Positions 6,656-14,526 of a stretch of 21,298 nucleotides of DNA are shown here, one piece after another. Each line of letters starts with the position of its first letter. Position 1 is the first letter of the stretch. Below the pieces are notes generated by a model. It had not been told where the DNA came from, ran no database searches, and worked only from the letters and a program-made list of their open reading frames with translations. A program made the position numbers and the translations under genes. Source of the stretch: Chloroflexota bacterium (GTDB lineage: Bacteria > Chloroflexota > Dehalococcoidia > SZUA-161 > SpSt-899); NCBI GenBank assembly GCA_018725455.1, contig QLUN01000004.1, positions 1 through 21,298 of the forward strand, written 5' to 3'.

Positions 6656-7744
6656 CTATCCCCTGTCATCGTTGGGAGTTGGGTGAGTATCACACCATGG
6701 CACCTCGTATTCCAATCCCAGCCGATACAGGTCACTTAGCACGTCCGGGGTAAGAGGAATGCCTTCGGCTTCCCGCCGCTGCTGGATGCGTGATTCGATC
6801 TCTCCAGGCAGTAGCACCTCCCTCACTCCTTTAGCCGGCGGCACTGACTTTAGCTCTCGGATCATCTGATCTATCCGTTTCTTAAATGCGTCGACATCAC
6901 TGAACCAACTGATGTCTATTGCCCCCATCATGTGCCCCACGCACTGTGGACATTCCATGTTTCTGTACAAGTCCCCAATATGGGGACCGAAGGCGGCGCC
7001 GGTTAGCACTCCCGCCAACACATCAATCAACAAAGAGATAGCAGAACCCTTTGGTCCACCAAAGGGAAGGACGCAACCATCTAGAGCCCTAGCAGCATCG
7101 GTGGTTACCTCTCCGTCCAAGTCGATAGCACATCCCGCAGGAATACATTCTCCCTTCCGGGCGGCCAGGATGATCTTACCCCGAGCCACCACGCTGGTAG
7201 CCATATCAAGAACTATGGGTAGTTCTTGGCCCGCCGGAACAGCTACGGATATAGGATTGGTACCGAGATAGGGGGATTTCCCGCCCCATGGGGCCATGGT
7301 AGCCGGTGCATTGGACATCGCAACCCCAATCATTTCCTTCCTTAAGGCCATCATCGTGAAAAAGGCAGCGGCACCAAAGTGATTGGAATTACGTATTCCC
7401 ACTACCCCGACACCGCTTTCCCTGGCTTTTGCTATGGCTAACTCCATCGATCGGGACGCCACTACCTGTCCACTGCCGTTATCCCCATCCACGACACCCA
7501 TAGCAGGAGTTTCCTGCAGGATAGTAATCTTGGGCTTGGGGTTAACCAGTTTTTTTCTCAGGCGTTCGACATAAATGGGCATTCTGGTAACACCATGCGA
7601 ATCTACACCCCAGAGGTTAGCTTGCACCAATGACTCTGCTATCAAATCCGCATCCTTGGGTTGGATCTCCATTTCTTGCAATACCGCACTACAAAACCCC
7701 TTGAGCCAGGAGGGGTTAACGTTCTCGATAGAGTCACCGCTCAT
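6656..7744 (-). CDS. Malate/L-lactate dehydrogenase family oxidoreductase (Ldh2)
   Basis: The protein has 362 residues from the ATG at 7744. A GTG three codons upstream leaves only two nt after AAGG, so the ATG is preferred. It belongs to PF02615, the non-Rossmann NAD(P)-dependent dehydrogenases such as ureidoglycolate, sulfolactate, 2,3-diketogulonate and malate dehydrogenases. Signatures are WGVDSHGVTRMPIYVERL (45-62), the catalytic-site RNSNHFGAAAF (118-128), PYLGTNPISVAVP (158-170), VLDMATSVVARGKI and FGGPKGSAISLLIDVLAG (228-245). A second Cys pair (MECPQC) is unusual. It oxidises a 2-hydroxyacid to a 2-oxoacid, and in this cluster it could feed the aldolase. The frame stays open after the stop into the glycerate kinase remnant, so the deletion joined the two genes. 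Confidence 0.93.
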   Translation of the reverse strand: MSGDSIENVNPSWLKGFCSAVLQEMEIQPKDADLIAESLVQANLWGVDSHGVTRMPIYVERLRKKLVNPKPKITILQETPAMGVVDGDNGSGQVVASRSMELAIAKARESGVGVVGIRNSNHFGAAAFFTMMALRKEMIGVAMSNAPATMAPWGGKSPYLGTNPISVAVPAGQELPIVLDMATSVVARGKIILAARKGECIPAGCAIDLDGEVTTDAARALDGCVLPFGGPKGSAISLLIDVLAGVLTGAAFGPHIGDLYRNMECPQCVGHMMGAIDISWFSDVDAFKKRIDQMIRELKSVPPAKGVREVLLPGEIESRIQQRREAEGIPLTPDVLSDLYRLGLEYEVPWCDTHPTPNDDRG

Positions 7745-7845
7745 TTGTGTCACATCCTTCTTTGTTTAGTAGGTCAGTCGCCGATCGTCGAATGATAATC
7801 CATCTAAAAAAGATGCGTCCTACTGCCCCAATTGATATATCTTGC

Positions 7846-8757
7846 TTACCTCACACTTATTTCTGCTTCTTTGCTGATTTTATCAATGGCTTTAAGCATA
7901 GCTTGATAGCCTTCGGCAGGCATTTCTGCTTTAAAGTAGTCCTTCAAGCTATATTTGGCAACCGATTCGAGGCGCTTAGCCGCTGCCTCGATTACTATTG
8001 GCTCTATACCCCATTCCCTCATTGCCTCGGCGATTTCTCGAAGCTCGTTGGATTTTCGCTCAGCGTGAAGCCCGGCATGCATAACCAACCATTGAGGAAT
8101 GGAAAAGACCAAGTCTCCCATTGCAGTCTTTTGTATAAGTGGTTCATGAGCGCTAAGGTCTACTCCAACCTTATGTGCAGCAAGCACCAACTCCCAGAGA
8201 AGCGCTTGAGTACCCTTAGTATGTATACTCCATAGTGTCTTTATAGTCATTGCCTTACCTGCTTCCCCTGGCACGATTTGGATATTCATTCCGTATTTGC
8301 TCATGATAGCCTTAAATTCTTCAGCGCCATCACCAGAAACATACATCAAAGCCTTATGCCCTTCCTCTTTAGGAATTGCCATCAATCCTATGTCAATAAA
8401 TTTGGCCCCTTTAGCATTTATTGCTTCTGCAGCCAGCTTCTTTGCCCGTGGAGAACTGTTATTGAGATCGGCAAACATTTTATCCGAGGTCATAAAGTGG
8501 GCTGCCTCTCTGGCAACCTCTAATGAAAGGTTTCCCCATACGGCTGAAATCAAAAGCTCTGACCTCATGACCAGCTCTTCAAGCGTCAATGCTAATTCTA
8601 CTTCTGCATCCCTAGCGCGGTTACGTACAATCTCACTATAAATAGGCTGGTCAACAGCCTTGATTTGCTTTATCCCTGCCCCCTTTAGTCCTTTAGAGAG
8701 ATAATAAGCAACTTCACCAAACCCAATAAAGCCGATTTTGGGATTTTCTGATATCAT
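7846..8757 (-). CDS. 6-phosphogluconate dehydrogenase-like NAD-binding protein (DUF1932 type)
   Basis: The protein has 303 residues. The N-terminus is a Rossmann domain with GFIGFGEVAYYLSKGL (the GxGxxA form of the motif). SELLISAVWGNLSLEVA and MFADLNNSSPRAKKLAAEAI match the cofactor-domain end of beta-hydroxyacid dehydrogenases. The substrate segment is GAKFIDIGLMAIP rather than DAPVSGG. This replacement and the C-terminal helical part (GKAMTIKTLWSIHTKGTQALL) point to the DUF1932 subgroup rather than true 6PGDH. The start at 8757 follows GGAGG. It lies between the aldolase and the Ldh2 gene in the same leftward run. Members of this subgroup act in C4 and C5 sugar-acid or hydroxy-acid catabolism; the substrate here is unknown. 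Confidence 0.85.
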   Translation of the reverse strand: MISENPKIGFIGFGEVAYYLSKGLKGAGIKQIKAVDQPIYSEIVRNRARDAEVELALTLEELVMRSELLISAVWGNLSLEVAREAAHFMTSDKMFADLNNSSPRAKKLAAEAINAKGAKFIDIGLMAIPKEEGHKALMYVSGDGAEEFKAIMSKYGMNIQIVPGEAGKAMTIKTLWSIHTKGTQALLWELVLAAHKVGVDLSAHEPLIQKTAMGDLVFSIPQWLVMHAGLHAERKSNELREIAEAMREWGIEPIVIEAAAKRLESVAKYSLKDYFKAEMPAEGYQAMLKAIDKISKEAEISVR

Positions 8758-8802
8758 TAGTACCTCCTCTTTCCAAAAACTCTCTACTTCTATAAAGTGA
8801 GG

Positions 8803-9564
8803 CTATTCGCGGGCAACCTGCAAGTATTCACGGCCAGATTTTACAATCATCGGTCCTACACCGTAGGCAATGTACTGAAAGCCGCGCTCTTTGCACTTCC
8901 TCAGGGTATCAAGGTCATAAGCAATGGTGCCGGCGGCCTTTCCGGCAGCGCGTATCTCCTTCACCAGGCTGCCGATCATTTCTTGCACCTCAGGGTGGTT
9001 GACCTGGCCTGGATACCCCATCGCGGAAGACAGATCGGTTGGCCCGATGAAGATAACGTCAACGCCAGGGACGGTGAGCGTCTCTTTAAGGTTGTCCACC
9101 GCCTGCATGGTCTCCACGTGGATTGCCACCATAGTCTCATGGTTTGCCTCCCTAACGTAATCGGCCAGGGAACCCGTGAGCCCGTAATTGGCTGCTCTCA
9201 CTGCAGCAAGGCCCCTCCTCCCCTCTGGCCGATACTTGACCGCCTGCACGACGCTCTCAGCATCGGCTTTGGTGTTGATCATTGGCATCTGGACGCCCAG
9301 GGCGCCTATATCCAGATAGCGAAGGATGTTCTGTTGGAGATTCACTGCCACGCGGATGATGGGCGTGATATTCACGGTATCGGCTGCCCTGACCATATGT
9401 TCGCAGCTCTCTACTCCCATAGGGCCATGCTCGGCATCGAAGATGGCAAAATCGAACCCGATATGGCCGATTATCTCTATTATGGCAGGACACCACATAG
9501 GGACGAAAACGCCATACGCCGTCTTGCCCGCCTTGATTCGCTCCTTGGTCAGATTTCTTCTCAT
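8803..9564 (-). CDS. HpcH/HpaI family class II aldolase (GarL/RhmA-like)
   Basis: The protein has 253 residues, typical for the family, which cleaves 4-hydroxy-2-oxoacids to pyruvate plus an aldehyde using a divalent metal. Key sites are present: the catalytic His46 in FDAEHGPMG, Arg71 in PIIRV, the metal ligands Glu151 in HVETMQAVDN and Asp177 in GPTDLSSAMGYPG, and KYRPEGRRG (110-118). The usual family segment reads YPPRGIRG at that point. The start at 9564 has AGGAGG five nt upstream. It directly follows the TTT transporter genes and precedes three dehydrogenases. Products compatible with the neighbours are pyruvate and tartronate semialdehyde or glyoxylate. HpaI, RhmA and GarL cannot be separated from sequence alone. 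Confidence 0.93.
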   Translation of the reverse strand: MRRNLTKERIKAGKTAYGVFVPMWCPAIIEIIGHIGFDFAIFDAEHGPMGVESCEHMVRAADTVNITPIIRVAVNLQQNILRYLDIGALGVQMPMINTKADAESVVQAVKYRPEGRRGLAAVRAANYGLTGSLADYVREANHETMVAIHVETMQAVDNLKETLTVPGVDVIFIGPTDLSSAMGYPGQVNHPEVQEMIGSLVKEIRAAGKAAGTIAYDLDTLRKCKERGFQYIAYGVGPMIVKSGREYLQVARE

Positions 9565-9592
9565 ATTTCCTCCTGTGAAAGTAAGGTGCAGG

Positions 9593-11113
9593 TTATTCGA
9601 TAATCGCTCCTATCCCAGGTTCGCTACTTTGACCGATACGTTTTCTTCTAATGAGCGGTAAAAGCAAAGAGATAATTATTAGAGCCATCAGGACAACGCT
9701 GATGGGGCGGCCAAAGAAGTAAGCCAGTAATGCTCCTTCTCCCAAGACTAATGACTGCCGGAGGCCCAGCTCAGCTATAGGTCCCAAAATGAGACCCAAG
9801 ACTGTTGCTGCTGGGGGGAAACCAAATTTGCGCATGAGGTAGCCAAGAAGGCCAAAAATAAGCATAATCCAAACGTCATACATCTGATAAGCTATAGCGA
9901 AGGAACCAACAACGCAGAGAGCTACGACGAGGGGCGCCACTATCCCCCTAGGCACGCGTGTGATGTGAGCCATATGAGGCACTATTAACAGACCGATAAT
10001 GCCCATGAAGATTTTGGCGAAAATGAACCCCACCATAACCGTGTAAGTCATCTCAGCATGTACGGTGAAGAGTTCCCGTCCCGGGCGCAGTCCTTGTATC
10101 AGCAAGGCCCCCAGTATTACGGCGGCAGCGGCACCTCCTGGAATCCCAAGTGTCAGGGCAGGTACCATGGTAGCAGCGGTAGCGGCGTTGTTGGCCACTT
10201 CGGACGCGATGACCCCCCCTATCGCTCCTTTGCCAAACCTTTCTGGATGCTTGGAAAAGCGCCTGGCCTCGCCGTAAGCTATCCAGGAGGCAATGTCGGC
10301 GCCGGTCCCTGGCAGTACACCGACAATGATTCCGATGATAGAAGACCGTAGGACGTTCATTTTGTCTTTTATTATATCCGACAGGGCTGAGAGGATACCC
10401 CAGCCTTTGACAAAGAGTGAGCTGGGCTTTTTGTCATGGGCGGTTTCGCTTATCATCAACACCTCAGATAGGGCAAACAAGCCAATCAGAACTGGTATCA
10501 GGGGGAGACCCCCTATCAGAACCACCAGCCCGAAATGATAGCGGGCAAACCCCGTCATAATATCCACACCCACGCTCCCCAGCAGGAGACCAAATGCCCC
10601 AGCAATTAGACCCTTGAGCATAGACCCGGAAGCTAAACTAGCCAGCGCCGTCAAGCCAAAGCACGCCAGCAGGAAGTACTCCGGGGGGCCAAATTTCAGA
10701 GCCCATACTGATAGCGGCGGAGCCAGTAAAAGGAGAGCAAAACCACTGATTAGCCCACCAATCGTTGAAGTCAGAGTCACCACACAGAGGGTCGACGCCG
10801 CTTTGCCCTGTAACGCTAAGGGATACCCGTCTAAAGCGGTCGCAGCTGCAGCAGGCGTGCCTGGGGTGTGCAGCAAAATAGCCGGTATAGAACCACCGTA
10901 GATAGCTGCGCCGTAGATGGCCATGAGCATCAGTATCGCTGGCGCTGGGTCCATACCAATAGTTAATGGGATAAGAAGGGCCACTCCCATGGTAGCCGTA
11001 AGACCCGGCAATGCGCCTACCAGTATACCTAACAGGATACCGACAACCATCGCAGTCAGAACAGGCCATGTAAACACAAGTGACAGGACTCGGAATACTA
11101 TCCATTCTTCCAT
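9593..11113 (-). CDS. tctA: Tripartite tricarboxylate transporter large permease TctA
   Basis: The protein has 506 residues. It is the 12-helix membrane subunit of a TTT-family organic-acid importer. The signature GALPGLTATMGVALLIPLTIGM lies near residues 32-53. The second characteristic block is VGVLPGTGADIASWIAYGEARR, followed by GGVIASEVANNAATAATMVP. The start at 11113 (MEEWIVFRV) has AAGGAG eight nt upstream, and the open frame further upstream only reads into a repeat element. The gene is third in tctC-tctB-tctA and precedes the aldolase by 28 bp. The uptake substrate is likely a carboxylic or sugar acid matching the downstream enzymes (inferred). The 150-bp tctB-tctA gap is occupied by a palindromic repeat, which may alter the amount of TctA. 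Confidence 0.96.
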   Translation of the reverse strand: MEEWIVFRVLSLVFTWPVLTAMVVGILLGILVGALPGLTATMGVALLIPLTIGMDPAPAILMLMAIYGAAIYGGSIPAILLHTPGTPAAAATALDGYPLALQGKAASTLCVVTLTSTIGGLISGFALLLLAPPLSVWALKFGPPEYFLLACFGLTALASLASGSMLKGLIAGAFGLLLGSVGVDIMTGFARYHFGLVVLIGGLPLIPVLIGLFALSEVLMISETAHDKKPSSLFVKGWGILSALSDIIKDKMNVLRSSIIGIIVGVLPGTGADIASWIAYGEARRFSKHPERFGKGAIGGVIASEVANNAATAATMVPALTLGIPGGAAAAVILGALLIQGLRPGRELFTVHAEMTYTVMVGFIFAKIFMGIIGLLIVPHMAHITRVPRGIVAPLVVALCVVGSFAIAYQMYDVWIMLIFGLLGYLMRKFGFPPAATVLGLILGPIAELGLRQSLVLGEGALLAYFFGRPISVVLMALIIISLLLPLIRRKRIGQSSEPGIGAIIE

Positions 11114-11126
11114 ACGGTTTCTCCTT

Positions 11127-11202
11127 CCTGAATCCGTGAGCACAAACACGGAAGGATTCACCCTCTGGGTGAGGTCACCAAATACGATTTCACGGATTCA
11201 GG
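11127..11202. repeat. ~75-bp palindromic repeat, copy 2 (between tctB and tctA)
   Basis: The outer arms CCTGAATCCGTGA (11127-11139) and TCACGGATTCAGG (11190-11202) are perfect 13-bp inverted repeats. The inner hairpin is CACCC-tct-GGGTG, near 11159-11171. It shares outer arm, internal TTCA...GGGTGA segment and length with the copy at 4180-4253. It lies 13 bp before the tctA start codon in the direction of transcription, leaving just room for the tctA ribosome site. Confidence 0.85.
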
Positions 11203-11262
11203 TCATTATTCTTTCAACCAACGTAAGCGTCGCTCTACAACGTCTTAATGCATTATTGTGGT

Positions 11263-11748
11263 TCAAAAGAGCAGGCCACGGGGGAGAAAAATACGAAATG
11301 TGACCTCAAAAAACACATAAATAAAGGTCAAGAGTCCGAGCAGGGAACAAATGATGAGAACCGGACGGCGCACCCCCAGATAGAACATCATACCCACGCC
11401 AGACACGAGCGTAGCTATGAAATAGCCGATTATGCCAACTAAGGCGACATAGATGACACAAAATAGAAAAGTTATCAGGGGGCTAGCAAAAGGTCGTATG
11501 GCGCTTGTCAGGCCCTGTTGTTTTGCTGGGGCTTTGGCTCTCTTACGGAGGAAACCAGAGCCGAACAATATGGCTGCTAATAACATCATGACCACCAACA
11601 CAGATTGGGGGAACATATCTGCCCCTACTGGGAAACCTTCAGCGATCAGGAATAACCAACTTCCCAATAGGACAACAAAAATGGCAATAATCTGGTCTGC
11701 AAGTTTGATGTTGACATTCTCCTTTTTTATGCAGGGGACACAGGGCAA
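11263..11748 (-). CDS. tctB: Tripartite tricarboxylate transporter small membrane subunit TctB
   Basis: This is the small four-helix TctB protein. The hydrophobic blocks are IIAIFVVLLGSWLFLIAEG, VLVVMMLLAAILFGSGFL, ITFLFCVIYVALVGIIGYF and VLIICSLLGLLTFIYVFFEV, ending FRIFLPRGLLF. Size and order match the family (~150 residues). The start is a problem. The only in-frame start codon before the first helix is TTG at 11748, which lies inside the tctC-tctB hairpin. The good ribosome site AAAAGGAG (about 11716-11723) instead sits 9 nt before an in-frame ATC, or abuts an out-of-frame ATG. The true start may be lost, unusual, or hidden by a small indel. Its place between tctC and tctA supports the assignment. 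Confidence 0.85.
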   Translation of the reverse strand: MPCVPCIKKENVNIKLADQIIAIFVVLLGSWLFLIAEGFPVGADMFPQSVLVVMMLLAAILFGSGFLRKRAKAPAKQQGLTSAIRPFASPLITFLFCVIYVALVGIIGYFIATLVSGVGMMFYLGVRRPVLIICSLLGLLTFIYVFFEVTFRIFLPRGLLF

Positions 11749-11765
11749 ATGTCCTGTGTCCCCTG
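11732..11765. repeat. Perfect 13-bp hairpin between tctC and tctB
   Basis: CAGGGGACACAGG (11732-11744) and CCTGTGTCCCCTG (11753-11765) form a perfect 13-bp stem with an 8-nt loop. It begins 7 nt after the tctC stop codon. No T-run follows on the minus strand, so it is not a classical intrinsic terminator. In the mRNA it would cap the 3' end of the tctC cistron, a layout that in other systems raises binding-protein levels by blocking exonucleases. Confidence 0.8.
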
Positions 11766-11772
11766 GCCTAAA

Positions 11773-12762
11773 TTACCAACCTAGCAGCTTCTTAATCATT
11801 ATTTCCTCGTCCTTGAGGAACTGATAGTATTCATCGAGGAGTATGGGTTTCAGAGCAAGTCCCACCTTCTCCATTGCTGCCACGTGTTCTGGGTGCATCA
11901 TGCCCCGCTTGAAGGCTTCTGCTAACTTCTCTAAAATGTGGCGAGGAACTCCGGCAGGAGCACCGATACCTCGAGCGGAGTAATTGACAATGGGCCCAAA
12001 GCCTAACTCATATAGAGTGGGTACATCGGGCAGGAAAGGAGATCTTTCAAGATCAGATACCGCCAGGACTCGCACCTCCCCGTCTCGGGCCAAACCCACA
12101 ACTTCACCCACATTTATTGCCAGGATATCCGTATGGCCACCCAGAACCAGTGCTATGGAGTCGGCAGCTCCTCTTCCATGAACAGCCTTAAATTCAGCTC
12201 CCGGAACTGCAGCCTCTATAGCTAGCAGCCTTAGATGGTCGTCACCCATGGCGCCAGTGGTGGTAAAGCTCAACTTCCTCGGATGCTGGACCGCGTAGTC
12301 AATAAGCTCCTCCATGGTCATAAATGGGCTGTCTGCCCTGACCGCTATAATCCCAATGTCGAAAACATGGTTGACTATGGCGGAGAAGCTCTCTAAGTTG
12401 TGAGGGTTCGCCAGCTCCGGGTTAAGGTAGCCAACCTGAATGGCGGGGGTATTCAGGTAGCCAATGGTATAACCATCGGGCGCGGCTGTTGCCAACCGGG
12501 TCCACCCCACCCAACCTCCACCGCCGGTAACATTTATCACCGTAATCGGCTGGCCCAACAGTGCTTCAACATGGGGTACCAGCAACCGTGCTCCGATATC
12601 CGTCCCACCTCCAGCCGCGAAAGAAACAATCAGAGTAATGGGCCTAGTGGGATAAGGATCTGGTACCGGTTCCACTGGATCCACCGGCACCGGACAGCCA
12701 ACGGCAACCAAGCTCAAGGCTATCAACAGTACCAACGGAATTAACAATATTTTCTGCTTCAC
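11773..12762 (-). CDS. tctC: TTT-family substrate-binding lipoprotein TctC
   Basis: The protein has about 329 residues from the GTG at 12762, chosen because AAAGGAGG lies six nt upstream. The longer frame to 12813 has no signal and would put charged residues before the leader. The leader KQKILLIPLVLLIALSLVAVGC has a lipobox cysteine at residue 23, then the Pro/Val/Asp-rich linker PVPVDPVEPVPDPYPTRP. The mature part shows the TctC/Bug fold: PITLIVSFAAGGGTDIGARLL, GGGGWVGWTRLATAAPDGYTIG, FTTTGAMGDDHLRLLAIEA and LPDVPTLYELGF. It captures the organic-acid ligand outside the membrane for TctAB. It is first in the operon, behind a sigma70-type promoter and a ~210-nt leader. Its leader peptide is strikingly like that of the unrelated DctP at 19182-20261. 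Confidence 0.94.
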   Translation of the reverse strand: MKQKILLIPLVLLIALSLVAVGCPVPVDPVEPVPDPYPTRPITLIVSFAAGGGTDIGARLLVPHVEALLGQPITVINVTGGGGWVGWTRLATAAPDGYTIGYLNTPAIQVGYLNPELANPHNLESFSAIVNHVFDIGIIAVRADSPFMTMEELIDYAVQHPRKLSFTTTGAMGDDHLRLLAIEAAVPGAEFKAVHGRGAADSIALVLGGHTDILAINVGEVVGLARDGEVRVLAVSDLERSPFLPDVPTLYELGFGPIVNYSARGIGAPAGVPRHILEKLAEAFKRGMMHPEHVAAMEKVGLALKPILLDEYYQFLKDEEIMIKKLLGW

Positions 12763-12934
12763 TTTTTCCTCCTTTGATTGCTTTTTGCTTTGACCCGGCT
12801 TGATATACGTCATACTATCATCGCGTCGACATCTTTCAAACCCTCCTCGTCAGGCTATCTAGAAACGATTTCTGCTGGAGCCTGATCACCGACCATCGAT
12901 CGTCTCTGGCAACTTTAACCGCTATCCTCTGAAG

Positions 12935-12951
12935 GCTATCACCCCCTTTCG
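12935..12951 (-). promoter_or_regulatory. Leader motif shared with dctP; complementary to 16S tail
   Basis: On the minus strand the sequence is CGAAAGGGGGTGATAGC. The dctP leader has CGAAAGGAGGTGATAGC, one difference in 17. The core resembles an extended Shine-Dalgarno but is not followed by a start codon at normal spacing. It lies about 175-190 nt upstream of the tctC start and about 20-35 nt after the predicted transcription start. The function is unknown. Confidence 0.5.
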
Positions 12952-12977
12952 GCTACTTTTGTTCACTTCCGGGACTC

Positions 12978-13006
12978 ATTTTACACTCTGCGCCGACCAA
13001 AGTCAA
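12978..13006 (-). promoter_or_regulatory. Sigma70-type promoter of the tct operon
   Basis: On the minus strand TTGACT (13006-13001) is followed by a 17-nt spacer and TAAAAT (12983-12978). Both boxes differ from consensus by one base and the spacing is ideal. The start site would fall near 12971, giving a leader of about 210 nt before tctC. It probably drives tctCBA and the downstream enzyme genes. Confidence 0.75.
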
Positions 13007-13179
13007 TCTCTTTTCCCTGTATCCCAGTATATAGTCATTTGCATAGACCGTTATACTTGCATTCCGCGCTTTGCGGTAAGGGTACAATCACATTATGGCA
13101 GTCTTTAAGTTGCTATGGAACGGCTTACCAGTCCTGTGGACTTCTAATAAGCCCTATCCCAAAAATGAAAAGGCGCTGC

Positions 13180-14343
13180 TCAAAGGGCTTTTTTAGCGAT
13201 ACTTATCAAATCATCAATATTAGTCTGACGGGGATTAACCGCAATGTTACCGCTTTTTATAGCTTCTCCGGCAATTTCAGGGAGATCTTTCCCCTCTACT
13301 CCAAAGTCTCCAAGCCGCTGACATATTCCAACATCCTCGTTTAATTCCTTAATCGCTACTATCGCTTGCTCTGCGGCTTTCCTTAAAGATAGACCATCCG
13401 TTTTTTGCCCCATTGTCTCCGCCACTAAAGTGAATTTGTCTAAGTTACCGATCAGATTGAATTCCATTACATGAGGTAGTAATATTGCATTTACCAGGCC
13501 ATGTGGAATTTGCCATTTCCCTCCCCCTAATGGCATGGCAAGCGCATGACAGTTTCCCAGCCTAGTCTGATGAAAAGCTAAACCCGCCATTAAAGTCCCA
13601 AGGAGCATGTTATATCTTGCCTCAACATTCCCACCCTTCGCCACAGCAAGTCGCAAGTACTTCCCGATTAACTTAATGGCTTCTAAAGCAAAGCATTCAG
13701 ATATGGGCTGCGCCGCAGTATTTACATATGATTCTATGGCATGGGTTAGAGCATCCATTCCTGCAGCAGCCGTTACATTAGGAGGTTGGGATATAGTCAA
13801 TAGCGGATCATCTATCGCGAACGTAGGTATCAACATAGAACTCCCAATGCCCATCTTTCGTTTTTGCTCCTCATCGGTGATAACCGCCCACAGAGTGACC
13901 TCGCTGGAAGTACCTGCAGTTGTAGGCAAGAGTACTATAGGTAACGGTTGCTTTTTTAGCTTATGCAATCCTTCGTAATCTTGAATCGAACCTTCATTCG
14001 TAACCATTGCCCCAATAGCCTTTGCCGTATCCATGGAGCTACCACCACCTATTCCTACAACTACATCGCGACTTTCCTCCTTGGCTATCCGCGTGCCCTT
14101 CTCTACTATCTGAACCCCGGAATTTGGCCTAACCTCGTCAAAAATTTCAACAGCAACTCCTGCCTTTTCTAAAGACTTCTCTATAACGCCAATTACGCCA
14201 GACTTTCTTACTCCTTCATCTGTAACAATTAAGGCCTTATTTAGTTTCCGATGCCTCAGTTCATCTCCTAAGATATCTGCAGCACCGATCCCAAAAATAA
14301 TCCTCGCTGGTTGCTCTAGTAGTGTAAACGTTTTCTGCGCCAT
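13180..14343 (-). CDS. Iron-type (group III) alcohol dehydrogenase
   Basis: The protein has 387 residues. It is an NAD(P)-dependent metal alcohol dehydrogenase. The start at 14343 has GGAGG upstream. The N-terminal cofactor domain contains DVVVGIGGGSSMDTAKAIG (93-111) and PTTAGTSSEVT (140-150). The metal ligands are recognisable as Asp197 and His201 (GMDALTHAIESY), His266 (NCHALAM) and His281 (IPHG). The usual second histidine of HALAHPLG is Met270 here, and the H266-H281 spacing is one residue longer than in FucO-type enzymes. It follows the aldehyde oxidoreductase gene on the same strand after 183 bp, suggesting joint alcohol/aldehyde interconversion. Substrate and direction are not known. 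Confidence 0.93.
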   Translation of the reverse strand: MAQKTFTLLEQPARIIFGIGAADILGDELRHRKLNKALIVTDEGVRKSGVIGVIEKSLEKAGVAVEIFDEVRPNSGVQIVEKGTRIAKEESRDVVVGIGGGSSMDTAKAIGAMVTNEGSIQDYEGLHKLKKQPLPIVLLPTTAGTSSEVTLWAVITDEEQKRKMGIGSSMLIPTFAIDDPLLTISQPPNVTAAAGMDALTHAIESYVNTAAQPISECFALEAIKLIGKYLRLAVAKGGNVEARYNMLLGTLMAGLAFHQTRLGNCHALAMPLGGGKWQIPHGLVNAILLPHVMEFNLIGNLDKFTLVAETMGQKTDGLSLRKAAEQAIVAIKELNEDVGICQRLGDFGVEGKDLPEIAGEAIKSGNIAVNPRQTNIDDLISIAKKAL

Positions 14344-14526
14344 TTGTTCTTCTCCTCCCTAATTGTTTTACGTGGGTAACTACACTGGCATTCCAATTTC
14401 GTAACCGTTCACCTAGCTCGGTTCTCAATACTTACTGATTCCCGAAAGCTTGACATTTACATCAATCTCAGTTCCTCCTTTGATGTTCTCGCTCTACCAA
14501 AATAGATCAGGAGCATGTGATAACAG

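Larger units (their letters stand above)
12763..13179. other. tctC upstream region and long leader
   Basis: This is a 417-bp non-coding stretch. It holds the tctC promoter (12978-13006), a ~210-nt untranslated leader with the motif at 12935-12951, and about 170 bp further upstream down to the alcohol dehydrogenase stop. I see no recognisable riboswitch, no tRNA and no convincing terminator for the upstream gene. A small CCGC/GCGG stem near 13063-13075 is unremarkable. Confidence 0.6.

Noticed and set aside
8797..9603. 268-codon plus-strand open frame over the aldolase gene
   Set aside because: It is the antisense shadow of a clearly identified HpcH/HpaI aldolase. It has no ribosome site and no protein-like motifs.
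13130..13200. Possible terminator (AAGCCC/GGGCTT) after the alcohol dehydrogenase
   Set aside because: The arms are only 6 bp, partly inside the coding end, far apart and without a T-run after the stem.
14440..14480. TTGACA on the plus strand in the alcohol dehydrogenase upstream gap
   Set aside because: No -10 box lies at proper spacing, and no plus-strand gene follows.
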